A stretch of DNA of 64,000 nucleotides, taken from NCBI GenBank assembly GCA_965217125.1, contig OZ244244.1, positions 620,001 through 684,000 on the forward strand. The letters are read 5' to 3'. Both the position numbers and the translations under genes were made by a program. Positions 57,909 to 64,000 of this stretch are shown here, in pieces (the stretch's first letter is position 1; each line of letters opens with the position of its first letter). The notes beneath the pieces are model-generated. The model did not search any database and was not told where the DNA came from. It saw only the letters and a program-made list of their open reading frames with translations. This DNA is from JAAOIF01 sp965217125 (GTDB lineage: Bacteria; Pseudomonadota; Gammaproteobacteria; PS1; Pseudothioglobaceae).

Positions 57909-59921
57909 ATGAAAAAAATAATCTTAGCAAGCCTATTATTTAGCTTAGCAACCTTAGCTAATGCTATTATTTCAGATATAGATCTTTCATTCAGCACCAT
58001 AAATGAAAATGCCGATATTGACACAATCATTGGAGTTGCTACTGCTTCTGGTGATGGCAGTGGAACTTATTCTTATACCGTGCAAGATTTTAACGCTTTT
58101 TCATTTGGTGTAGCTTCTCAAGGAGGATTTAATTATGGTGGTGGTAATGATTTTAAAGTCCGACCTGCTGGTGGGGACGGTAGTAATGATATTACTATAG
58201 CCACTATAAATTTTGGTCTTAATGTTAGTAGTAATCCTGCCAGTGATTTAGCAGCTGCTATAAATGCTTTGACTACTACTACTGGAGTTTCTGCCATAGC
58301 TAGCTCTTCTGAACAAGTAGCATTAACTGGCTGGCCGGTTGATTTGTATGGTGCAACATTGATTGGTTTTGATCTTAACAATCCTGCTGGTAATTTTGCT
58401 GTTACTATAAAAATAACTTCCACTGGTGATGATTTAATTATTCCAACTAATACAGCTTCTGATTTTTTCTCAATTGGCACCGCTACTGGTGTTTTAATAT
58501 CTAAGGTTGAGTTTGATTATGAAGCAAAATCTACATATAATATTATTATTAGAGCAACTGATAGTACTGGTGGTTATTCAGAAAACTTTGATATTACTAT
58601 AATAGATGACCCAAATGATGGCTTAACTCTTTCACTACAGATTGTGGCTGAGCATAATGCTGTTGGAGCAACTGTTGGAATCCTTGCTACAGATGGTGGC
58701 ACGGGACCTTATACTTATACTTTAAGCAGTGAAAGAGATTTTGAATTTGCAGTGGGTACTACAAATTTGGGAGGAACTTCTGCTTCTAATGACTTTAGAG
58801 TCCGAGCAGCTGATGGAGGAGCAACTCTAACTATAGCCACTGTTACTAATTTTGCTACAGGCGGTGCCAATTATAAGCCCGCTGGAACTTTAGTGGAAGC
58901 TATAAATGCCAAGACTGATGATACTGGATTTTCTGCCGAAATTGGTAATGGATATAGTGGTAATAATGGTAATACTACTGGAACAGTAAACTTAACTTCA
59001 TGGCCAGATGCCTATAATGGAGGTGAATTGATTGGATTTTCAACTGGTAATTTTGATTATATAACAATAGTTTATCATCATAGTAGTCATCCAGAATCAA
59101 CTCCTGGTAATAAGTTTCCAACTCCAGATTCTAGTTATTTCTCAACTGACGGCGATAAACTAATAACTACTGCCGTTCTTGATCAAGCAACACAAAGCTC
59201 ATATACTATTACCATTAACTCAACTGATGCTAATAACACTGTTATTTCCAGAGATTTTAAAATAACTGTTGCTGATGGCCCAAGCGGCACTGTAACTGGC
59301 ATAACCCTTGCACCAAATACCATAAATAACCAAGCCGCAGACGGGACAACTGTTGGACTTTTATCAACTAATGCCACTGATACTGGTCGTGTTTATGTTT
59401 TAGTAGATAATACCGCGACTTTCTCAATTTCTGACGATAAATTAACAGCCAATAACCCTAATACCCTTCAAATAGGCACCATATCTGTTAGCATTTCAAC
59501 ATACAATGAAGCTACTGATAGTTTTCCTTCATACACTGTTATTATTACGGTAATAGAAGAAAAAACCTTTTCCTTAGATGTTGATGGCAATGGGACTATT
59601 AATGCCCCTAATGATGGATTGATTATCTTTAAATATTTACTAAACTCTAACGCTAACAATTTACATACTACCATTGCTAGTGATACACCTGATGGCAGAA
59701 AAACAACCCCACAGTTGAAAGCTTATTTAGATGATGCAGGAACTATTTTAGATGTTGATGGCAATGGCACTATTAATGCCCCTAACGATGGATTGATTAT
59801 CTTTAAATATTTACTAAACTCTAATGCCAACAATTTACACACCACCATTGCCAGTGATGCACCCGATAGCAAAAAAACAACCCCACAGTTGAAAGCTTAT
59901 TTAGATTTATATTCAGAATAA
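57909..59921 (+). CDS. Secreted cadherin-like protein with two dockerin repeats
   Basis: The 670-residue protein has a signal peptide (KKIILASLLFSLATLANA) and is then almost all beta. Three cadherin/Ig-like modules are suggested by repeated endings such as STYNIIIRATDSTGGYSENF and SSYTITINSTDANNTVISRD. Two parallel blocks (about 60-170 and 230-370) share FGVASQGG/FAVGTTNLGG and DFKVRPAGG/DFRVRAADGG. Residues about 556-670 hold two dockerin-like Ca-binding units beginning DVDGNGTINAPNDGLIIFKY. They are copies of a 174-base tandem duplication. An upstream ATG at 57846 would put 21 extra residues before the leader. A role in adhesion or surface assembly is likely. Confidence 0.72.
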   Translation: MKKIILASLLFSLATLANAIISDIDLSFSTINENADIDTIIGVATASGDGSGTYSYTVQDFNAFSFGVASQGGFNYGGGNDFKVRPAGGDGSNDITIATINFGLNVSSNPASDLAAAINALTTTTGVSAIASSSEQVALTGWPVDLYGATLIGFDLNNPAGNFAVTIKITSTGDDLIIPTNTASDFFSIGTATGVLISKVEFDYEAKSTYNIIIRATDSTGGYSENFDITIIDDPNDGLTLSLQIVAEHNAVGATVGILATDGGTGPYTYTLSSERDFEFAVGTTNLGGTSASNDFRVRAADGGATLTIATVTNFATGGANYKPAGTLVEAINAKTDDTGFSAEIGNGYSGNNGNTTGTVNLTSWPDAYNGGELIGFSTGNFDYITIVYHHSSHPESTPGNKFPTPDSSYFSTDGDKLITTAVLDQATQSSYTITINSTDANNTVISRDFKITVADGPSGTVTGITLAPNTINNQAADGTTVGLLSTNATDTGRVYVLVDNTATFSISDDKLTANNPNTLQIGTISVSISTYNEATDSFPSYTVIITVIEEKTFSLDVDGNGTINAPNDGLIIFKYLLNSNANNLHTTIASDTPDGRKTTPQLKAYLDDAGTILDVDGNGTINAPNDGLIIFKYLLNSNANNLHTTIASDAPDSKKTTPQLKAYLDLYSE

Positions 59922-59929
59922 TTATTCAG

Positions 59930-60075
59930 TATTAGGGGCAGAGGGGCAGAAAACAGAAAACAGAAGACAGAACAGAGCAATAGCAAACCTAATAGCACCG
60001 CTCTTGCTCTTGCTCTGTCATCTGTCATCTGTCTCTCTGTCCTCTGCCTTCCAGATAGCATTTTCTTTTGGTAAT
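59930..60075. repeat. Purine/pyrimidine-rich repeat cluster, left part
   Basis: GGCAGAGGGGCAGAAAACAG-type purine runs are followed by complementary CTCTTGCTCTGTC and TCCTCTGCC runs, able to fold back. The segment ends CCAGATAGCATTTTCTTTTG then GTAAT, the left half of a unit that is seen uninterrupted at 61909. The IS3 element is inserted at its end. Confidence 0.75.
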
Positions 60076-60139
60076 TGTAATGGTTCAGTAAACTTAGACA
60101 CAAAGATAGCCTTATAATACAAAACATAAGGAGGTCAAA

Positions 60140-60466
60140 ATGACACAAATAATAAAACCAAAAAAAGAACGTTCTGTTTTCACAATTGAACAAAAACTAG
60201 ACTATGCTAAACTCATGGTGCATGAGAATTACACCAACAAACAAGTAATGATAATCTCTGGTGCTTGCACATCTGCTATTACTCGTTGGAAGAGGCAATA
60301 TCTGGCAGAGATAAACGGACAAACACCTGAATCAAGTAAAGCGATGACACCTGAGCAACAAGAAATCCAATTGCTTAAAAAGAAGTTATGGCGTGCACAA
60401 AGGGATAATGAAATCCTAAAAAAAGCAACAGCCTTGTTCGCAACGGTCAATCAAGACACACTATGA
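60140..60466 (+). CDS. IS3-family transposase OrfA
   Basis: The 108-residue protein is the helix-turn-helix OrfA. FTIEQKLDYAKLMVHENYTN and KQVMIISGACTSAITRWKRQ form the DNA-binding part, with a leucine-zipper helix at the end (QQEIQLLKKKLWRAQRDNEI, then LKKATALFA). An AAGGAGG site precedes the ATG. It overlaps orfB by 4 bases, so OrfB can be made by re-initiation. IS3 elements normally use a -1 frameshift to make a fusion. Confidence 0.93.
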   Translation: MTQIIKPKKERSVFTIEQKLDYAKLMVHENYTNKQVMIISGACTSAITRWKRQYLAEINGQTPESSKAMTPEQQEIQLLKKKLWRAQRDNEILKKATALFATVNQDTL

Positions 60467-61320
60467 TTACCCAAATGAACAAGGCTTGCAAACCATACCA
60501 CACCAAGGAATTGTGTCAATTATTGAAGCTTCCTCGTAGCAGTTATTATTATCAAATCAAAGACAAACCAGTCAATGACAACACTAATGCTATGATTAAA
60601 TTTATCAAACAAACCGCCATTGAAGTTAAGCATACCTATGGCAAACGCAGGATGCAAGTAGCATTAAAAAACAAAGGCTGGACGATTGGTGTTTACCAAA
60701 CTGCCACCTTAATGAAAAAAGCCAATGTAGTTGCCATACGCCCTAAAAAACGACATTATTACCCCAATGCTGGCATTGTTCATAAAAAGGCAGAAAACCT
60801 ATTGAACCGCGAGTTTAAGCAGCCATCAATCAACACGCACTGGGTGGGTGATATAACCTATATAAAGACCCACCAAGGTTGGAGTTATCTTGCCAGTGTA
60901 GTGGATTTGAGCTCAAAGCAAGTGGTTGGCTGGGCGTTGTCTAAACAGCCTAATGCACAGTTAGCAAAGGATGCACTGATTAATGCTATTTACAGACATC
61001 AGCCTAATACCCATCAATTGATGTTCCATTCAGATCAAGGGGTACAATACTGTGCAAACATGTTTGCACAGTATTGTAAAAGCAGAAGTATTACTCAAAG
61101 CATGAGCAGACGAGGTAACTGTTGGGATAATGCTGTAATGGAGCGATTTTTTAGAAGTTTAAAGACTGAACGATTAAACTACCAAAGCTTTAGCAATCAT
61201 CAAGAAGTAGTGGAAAATGTGGAGAGTTATATTTACTTTTATAACTACAAAAGGATTCATTCAGCCATTGGGTATAAAACCCCTGCGGAAAAGATGGCTG
61301 AGTTGAAAAAAGTGGCTTGA
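60463..61320 (+). CDS. IS3-family transposase OrfB (DDE)
   Basis: The 285-residue catalytic protein has the IS3 rve domain. WVGDITYIKT gives the first Asp, MFHSDQGVQYCANMFAQYC the second and NCWDNAVMERFFRSLKTERL the Glu. FYNYKRIHSAIGYKTPAEKM ends it, the standard C-terminus. The N-terminal HTH_21 segment (RSSYYYQIK, then HTYGKRRMQVALKNKG) is present. All catalytic residues are in place, so the element looks active. Confidence 0.95.
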   Translation: MITQMNKACKPYHTKELCQLLKLPRSSYYYQIKDKPVNDNTNAMIKFIKQTAIEVKHTYGKRRMQVALKNKGWTIGVYQTATLMKKANVVAIRPKKRHYYPNAGIVHKKAENLLNREFKQPSINTHWVGDITYIKTHQGWSYLASVVDLSSKQVVGWALSKQPNAQLAKDALINAIYRHQPNTHQLMFHSDQGVQYCANMFAQYCKSRSITQSMSRRGNCWDNAVMERFFRSLKTERLNYQSFSNHQEVVENVESYIYFYNYKRIHSAIGYKTPAEKMAELKKVA

Positions 61321-61349
61321 AATGTGTCTAAGGTAATTGAACCATTACA

Positions 61350-61486
61350 AATGCGACTTCAGTCGCATCTATGCTTGCATTTACATGACTAAAATCTCCT
61401 TTTCTGCTGATGAGGCAATTGAAATCACCTTTCCAGATACCTAATGTATCTGTGGTTAGTTAAAAATCAGCCTGCTCTTGCTCTGC
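61350..61486 (+). repeat. 155-base repeat unit, copy 1 (right part)
   Basis: This stretch is the continuation of the unit broken by IS3 and matches 61930-62065 almost base for base. It starts with the palindrome ATGCGACTTCAGTCGCAT. Both copies hold a 19-codon frame (61385-61444 and 61965-62024; MTKISFSADEAIEI, then TFPDT or AFPDT). After it comes a small hairpin AGATAC-CTAAT-GTATCT. No promoter or ribosome site is visible. Confidence 0.85.
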
Positions 61487-61531
61487 TCTCTGTTTAGATG
61501 CGACTGAAGTCGCATTACCAAAGCCACTCTT

Positions 61532-61772
61532 GCTCTGCTTTTTCTAACAACACCAACAAATCTAATTACGCCCCAATCCTCAATGCGACAGTGGCAAAAA
61601 TCGCCGTCCAGGCGATAGGGCGAAGCCCGATTTTGATAAACTCTTAGGGGTGGGGGCTTGGGGGAGGGCGTCGGGATCTCGAGTTGAGGCACACTCTACC
61701 ACGCCCTCCCCCAAACAGACGATATGACACAAAATTTACACAAACAGTTCTAATAGCACCGCTCTTGCTCTG
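61532..61772. repeat. Left arm of a 240-base inverted repeat
   Basis: The arm reads from GCTCTGCTTTTTCTAAC to CTCTTGCTCTG and is matched in reverse by 62184-62430 with scattered differences. It contains GGCAAAAATCGCCGTCCAGG, then CGATAGGGCGAAGCCCG, and a GGGGGAGGGCG...CGCCCTCCCCC stem. This segment is far more GC-rich than its surroundings. Confidence 0.85.
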
Positions 61773-61908
61773 TTCTGTTCTCTGACTTCTGCTCTCTGTT
61801 TTCTGCAGATGCGACTGAAGTCGCATTACCAACGCCGCTCTTGCTCTGTTCTGTTCTCTGTTTTCTGCCATCTGTCTTCTGCCCCTCTGCCCTCTGTTTT
61901 CTGCCTCC

Positions 61909-62065
61909 CAGATAGCATTTTCTTTTGGTAATGCGACTTCAGTCGCATCTATGCTTGCATTTACATGACTAAAATCTCCTTTTCTGCTGATGAGGCAATT
62001 GAAATCGCCTTTCCAGATACCTAATGTATCTGTGGTTAGTTAAAAATCAGCCTACTCTTGCTCTG
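61909..62065 (+). repeat. 155-base repeat unit, copy 2 (uninterrupted)
   Basis: CCAGATAGCATTTTCTTTTG then GTAATGCGACTTCAGTCGC shows the site as it was before IS3 entered copy 1. The unit ends in CAGCCTACTCTTGCTCTG. It lies between the two arms of the large inverted repeat. The palindrome ATGCGACT-(TC or GA)-AGTCGCAT occurs five times between 61351 and 62095. Confidence 0.85.
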
Positions 62066-62183
62066 CCCTCTGTTTAGATGCGACTGAAGTCGCATTACCA
62101 ACGCCACTCTTGCTCTGCTTTTTCTACCAACACAAACAAATCTAATGAGCAGAGGGCAGAGAGGCAGAAAACAGAGAACAGAA

Positions 62184-62430
62184 CAGAGCAAAATCAAGAG
62201 CAATACTATTAGAACTGTTTGTGTATCTTTTGCATTATATCGTCTGTTTGGGGGAGGGCGTGCCAGAGTGTGCCTCAACTCGAGATCCTGCCGCCCTCCC
62301 CCAAGCCCCCACCCTAAGAAGTTTATCAAAATCGGGCTTCGCCCTATCGCCTGGACGGCGATTTTTGCCACTTTCACATTGAGAATTGGGGTGCCATTAG
62401 AACCGTTTGTGTTGGTAGAAAAAGCAGAGC
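62184..62430. repeat. Right arm of the 240-base inverted repeat
   Basis: This arm is the reverse complement of 61532-61772 with small insertions and substitutions (for example CTTCTTAGGG against CTCTTAGGGG). The two arms and the roughly 410 bases between them form an element of about 900 bases without any convincing gene. The open frames across it are readings of repeats. Confidence 0.85.
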
Positions 62431-62474
62431 AAAAATAATTACACTCTGACCATAATTAAGGTATGATAATCAAC

Positions 62475-63182
62475 ATGAAATTTTATCATCATTGTTTATA
62501 CCTATTGTTTTTTGCATTATTGCAGTCTTGTAATAGCGTAAGCATTAGACCTGCTAGTTCTGCCATTGCTGGCAATACGATTATTAGTGGCACCTCTGCC
62601 GTTACCAGTATTCTTAGTTTAGATAAAAATAATAATTTTACTATTTGCACCCAGCCTTATGCTGATGCTGGATTGTCAGATAGTGATAGCGTATCACTAA
62701 ATTTTAATGTGCTAAATTTTGGCGACAAAGGAGGCTCTAATTCTGAAGAAAGTAGTGTAGCAGATATAGAATTTGAGGGCAGAACACCTGTTTTATTGCT
62801 GGCTAGAGAGCTGTTATACAGACAATGTGAATTTAATTATAATTACAAACTTAGTTATGATGATGCACTAAAGTTGTATAAAAAAAATATTGATATCATA
62901 GCTAAACTTGCAGAGGCAGAAGTAAAAAACACTAAGATAAGCATTAGCGAAACTTTATTATCTCAAATTAATGAAAGTAATGCTTCTGTTGCTGCAATAA
63001 ATAGCAAATCAAGTTATGATAATTCTTCTGCTAATGATGATAAAAAATCAAACTCGGATTCAGATTCGGATTCGGATTCTGACTCGGATTCAAGTTCAGA
63101 TAGTAGCGGTTTAAGCCCCAGTGATTTAAGTGACGATTTGTCTAATCAGGTATCTGACCCTGACAATGTTATACAATTATAA
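62475..63182 (+). CDS. Lipoprotein with Ser-Asp repeat tail, unknown
   Basis: From the ATG at 62475 the product is 235 residues with a lipoprotein signal (lipobox LLQSC, Cys19). A start four codons earlier is also possible, as the AAGG site lies close to it. Residues 20-175 have no recognised domain (TPVLLLARELLYRQCEFNYN is a helical part with a cysteine). The tail (about 182-235) holds (Ser-Asp)n repeats followed by SSDSSGLSPSDLSDDLSNQ, similar to the flexible stalks of surface adhesins. It is 33 bases upstream of the pore-forming toxin gene in the same direction, so the two may be used together. Confidence 0.65.
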   Translation: MKFYHHCLYLLFFALLQSCNSVSIRPASSAIAGNTIISGTSAVTSILSLDKNNNFTICTQPYADAGLSDSDSVSLNFNVLNFGDKGGSNSEESSVADIEFEGRTPVLLLARELLYRQCEFNYNYKLSYDDALKLYKKNIDIIAKLAEAEVKNTKISISETLLSQINESNASVAAINSKSSYDNSSANDDKKSNSDSDSDSDSDSDSSSDSSGLSPSDLSDDLSNQVSDPDNVIQL

Positions 63183-63215
63183 CCATAAATTAAAACAAAA
63201 AAAAGGAGTAAAAAA

Positions 63216-64000
63216 ATGAAAAATATATCTAATATTGTTAAAGTTATTGCTACAGCAGTAACACTAATTATTAGCAATGCAGCTTTTGCAGAAATTAATG
63301 TAGGTGCTGAATTAGCAAATGCAATGAACCATCAACCAAGTATTATAAATAATTTGGGCCTAGATAATAGCCGTAAATGGACAGTCAGCAGTGTTGCATT
63401 AAGTAACGCTAAAATGAAAAAAGTAAACCAGAATATCCCAATACCTGAGGGTAAATATAAATTGATGACAACTACCCAATATTTGAATTGTGGCGGATTA
63501 GAAGCAGGTAGAGAAATATCATTATCTAAAACAGTAGAGAATTCAAGCTCTGTTAGTGTTAGTAATTCGTTTAATGCTAATGTTGAGGTGTCAGCCAGCG
63601 TAGGAGGAGGTGTTGGACCTGTTGAGGTGTCGGGTTCGGTTTCTGTTAGTGCTGGCTATGATTTTAATAAAACTGATGACTCATCTCACAGCACATCTGT
63701 TGAAATTAGCGATACTGAGAATGTTCAATTTCCAGATGAGGTAGGGGTGTGGATTTTTGGTCTATATGCTAAAGTAGTAGAGTCTCAAAACCTACCTTTT
63801 TGGATTGATTTTGAATTGACTGATGACTCAATACTAAATATACACTTGGAAGCAAAACCAAAACCTGTAGCAGGTGATTTTCGTCCGGTAAGTTTATACA
63901 CAAATCGCAATTGGAGTGGTGACGCTCTTCATCTTCATAATGATGTTGATGTAAATTATCATAACTTAGGCGCTAAGTACAGCAATGATAGAGATATAAA
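63216..64000 (+). CDS. Aerolysin/ETX-MTX2-like toxin with beta/gamma-crystallin domain (3' end outside window)
   Basis: An AAAGGAG site precedes the ATG; the frame is open to the window edge (261 codons seen). A signal peptide (1-25, ending NAAFA) is followed by a beta-rich domain with long Ser/Thr/Val alternation. SVSVSNSFNANVEVSASVGG, then VEVSGSVSVSAGYDF, is the pattern of the pore-forming hairpin region of aerolysin-type toxins. ENVQFPDEVGVWIFGLYAKV is the closing strand region. From about residue 223, RPVSLYTNRNWSGDALHLHN, then VNYHNLGAKYSNDRD, begins a beta/gamma-crystallin unit. The protein would be secreted and membrane-attacking or agglutinating. Confidence 0.72.
   Translation, partial: MKNISNIVKVIATAVTLIISNAAFAEINVGAELANAMNHQPSIINNLGLDNSRKWTVSSVALSNAKMKKVNQNIPIPEGKYKLMTTTQYLNCGGLEAGREISLSKTVENSSSVSVSNSFNANVEVSASVGGGVGPVEVSGSVSVSAGYDFNKTDDSSHSTSVEISDTENVQFPDEVGVWIFGLYAKVVESQNLPFWIDFELTDDSILNIHLEAKPKPVAGDFRPVSLYTNRNWSGDALHLHNDVDVNYHNLGAKYSNDRDI

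Larger units (their letters stand above)
60076..61349 (+). mobile_element. IS3-family insertion sequence, intact
   Basis: The 1274-base element has terminal inverted repeats. The left end TGTAATGGTTCAGTAAACTT with AGACACA matches the right end read in reverse (TGTAATGGTTCAATTACCTT with AGACACA) at about 23 of 27 positions. It carries orfA and orfB. AAT stands directly on both sides, a 3-base target duplication, and the empty site TTTTGGTAATGCGACT is preserved in the sister repeat at 61925. It appears complete and may be mobile. Confidence 0.92.

Noticed and set aside
58133..58480. 115-codon minus-strand frame in the dockerin-protein gene
   Set aside because: Antisense shadow caused by the repetitive Ser/Thr/Ala codons; no start context.
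61351..62095. Regularly repeated palindromes that could be a CRISPR array
   Set aside because: The five ATGCGACT palindromes are unevenly spaced, the intervening segments are themselves repeated and low in complexity, and no cas gene is present.
61456..62438. Several open frames of 75-113 codons across the repeat region
   Set aside because: They read through inverted repeats and CTCTG tracts in both directions, giving mirror-image Arg/Ser/Pro-rich peptides; none has a family match or ribosome site.

Overview
The window is AT-rich gammaproteobacterial chromosome. The core genes (glutathione reductase, hisIE, tatABC, glcDF, ampG-nagZ, uvrD, rsfS-nadD, proVWX, mdh, sdhCAB, mraZ-rsmH-ftsL-ftsI) fit a sulfur-oxidising, probably autotrophic lineage such as the SUP05/Thioglobaceae group that includes bathymodioline mussel symbionts. 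That placement is inferred from gene content, base composition, and the abundance of toxins, adhesin-like proteins and toxin-antitoxin modules. It was not tested by phylogeny.

Layout. 1-6.2 kb: housekeeping genes (gor end, a secreted nuclease, hisI-hisE, tatABC, a tungstate-type ABC pair without its binding protein, a serine/alanine-glyoxylate aminotransferase). 6.2-10.2 kb: a graveyard of gene fragments (signal peptide stub, truncated paralogue, terminase stub, RAYT transposase stub, decapitated vapC) joined by a dispersed inverted repeat, plus an intact SEC-C protein and an ORF6N protein. 10.2-17.4 kb: glcD, a half-length glcE and glcF, split by an inserted two-gene pseudokinase-helicase cassette that resembles Mokosh-type phage defence. 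17.4-21.6 kb: cfa, rlmD, a beta-barrel protein and a secreted LigE-like DNA ligase. 21.6-31.5 kb: a defence and toxin-antitoxin island between ligE and an L,D-transpeptidase gene. Its centre is a five-gene operon (PP-loop/PAPS-reductase-like protein, GHKL ATPase with a Cys-rich linker, two unrecognised proteins, DUF262-HNH protein). Around it are five toxin-antitoxin modules, with duplicated pieces of the 3' end of ligE and the 5' end of ldt between them. 31.5-43.9 kb: cell-wall recycling, a frameshifted rhodanese, uvrD, nadD-rsfS, three tRNAs (one with a Glu-type body and a UUU anticodon), an M50 protease and the glycine betaine transporter. 44-54 kb: proX, hydrolase, cupin, a PLP lyase (D-cysteine desulfhydrase/L-cysteate lyase type), a lipoprotein, mdh and sdhCAB. 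54-57.8 kb: the start of the dcw division cluster, including an extra 31-codon membrane ORF coupled to mraZ. The cluster stops abruptly after ftsI at a repeat scar. 57.8-64 kb: a secreted dockerin-bearing protein, an intact IS3-family element with a 3-bp target duplication, a large composite inverted repeat, a Ser-Asp-rich lipoprotein, and an aerolysin/ETX-MTX2-like pore-forming toxin with a beta/gamma-crystallin domain that runs off the window.

How it fits together. GlcDEF and the glyoxylate aminotransferase suggest glycolate salvage, as expected beside a Calvin cycle. ProVWX, the cupin and the PLP lyase suggest uptake and use of methylated or sulfonated osmolytes. The accessory regions appear to have grown by repeated insertion at a few fixed places, leaving fragments of the target genes behind. 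The strongest candidates for undescribed biology are the 22.9-29.0 kb operon, the ldt-bounded module array, the Glu-type tRNA(UUU) and the crystallin-tailed toxin.
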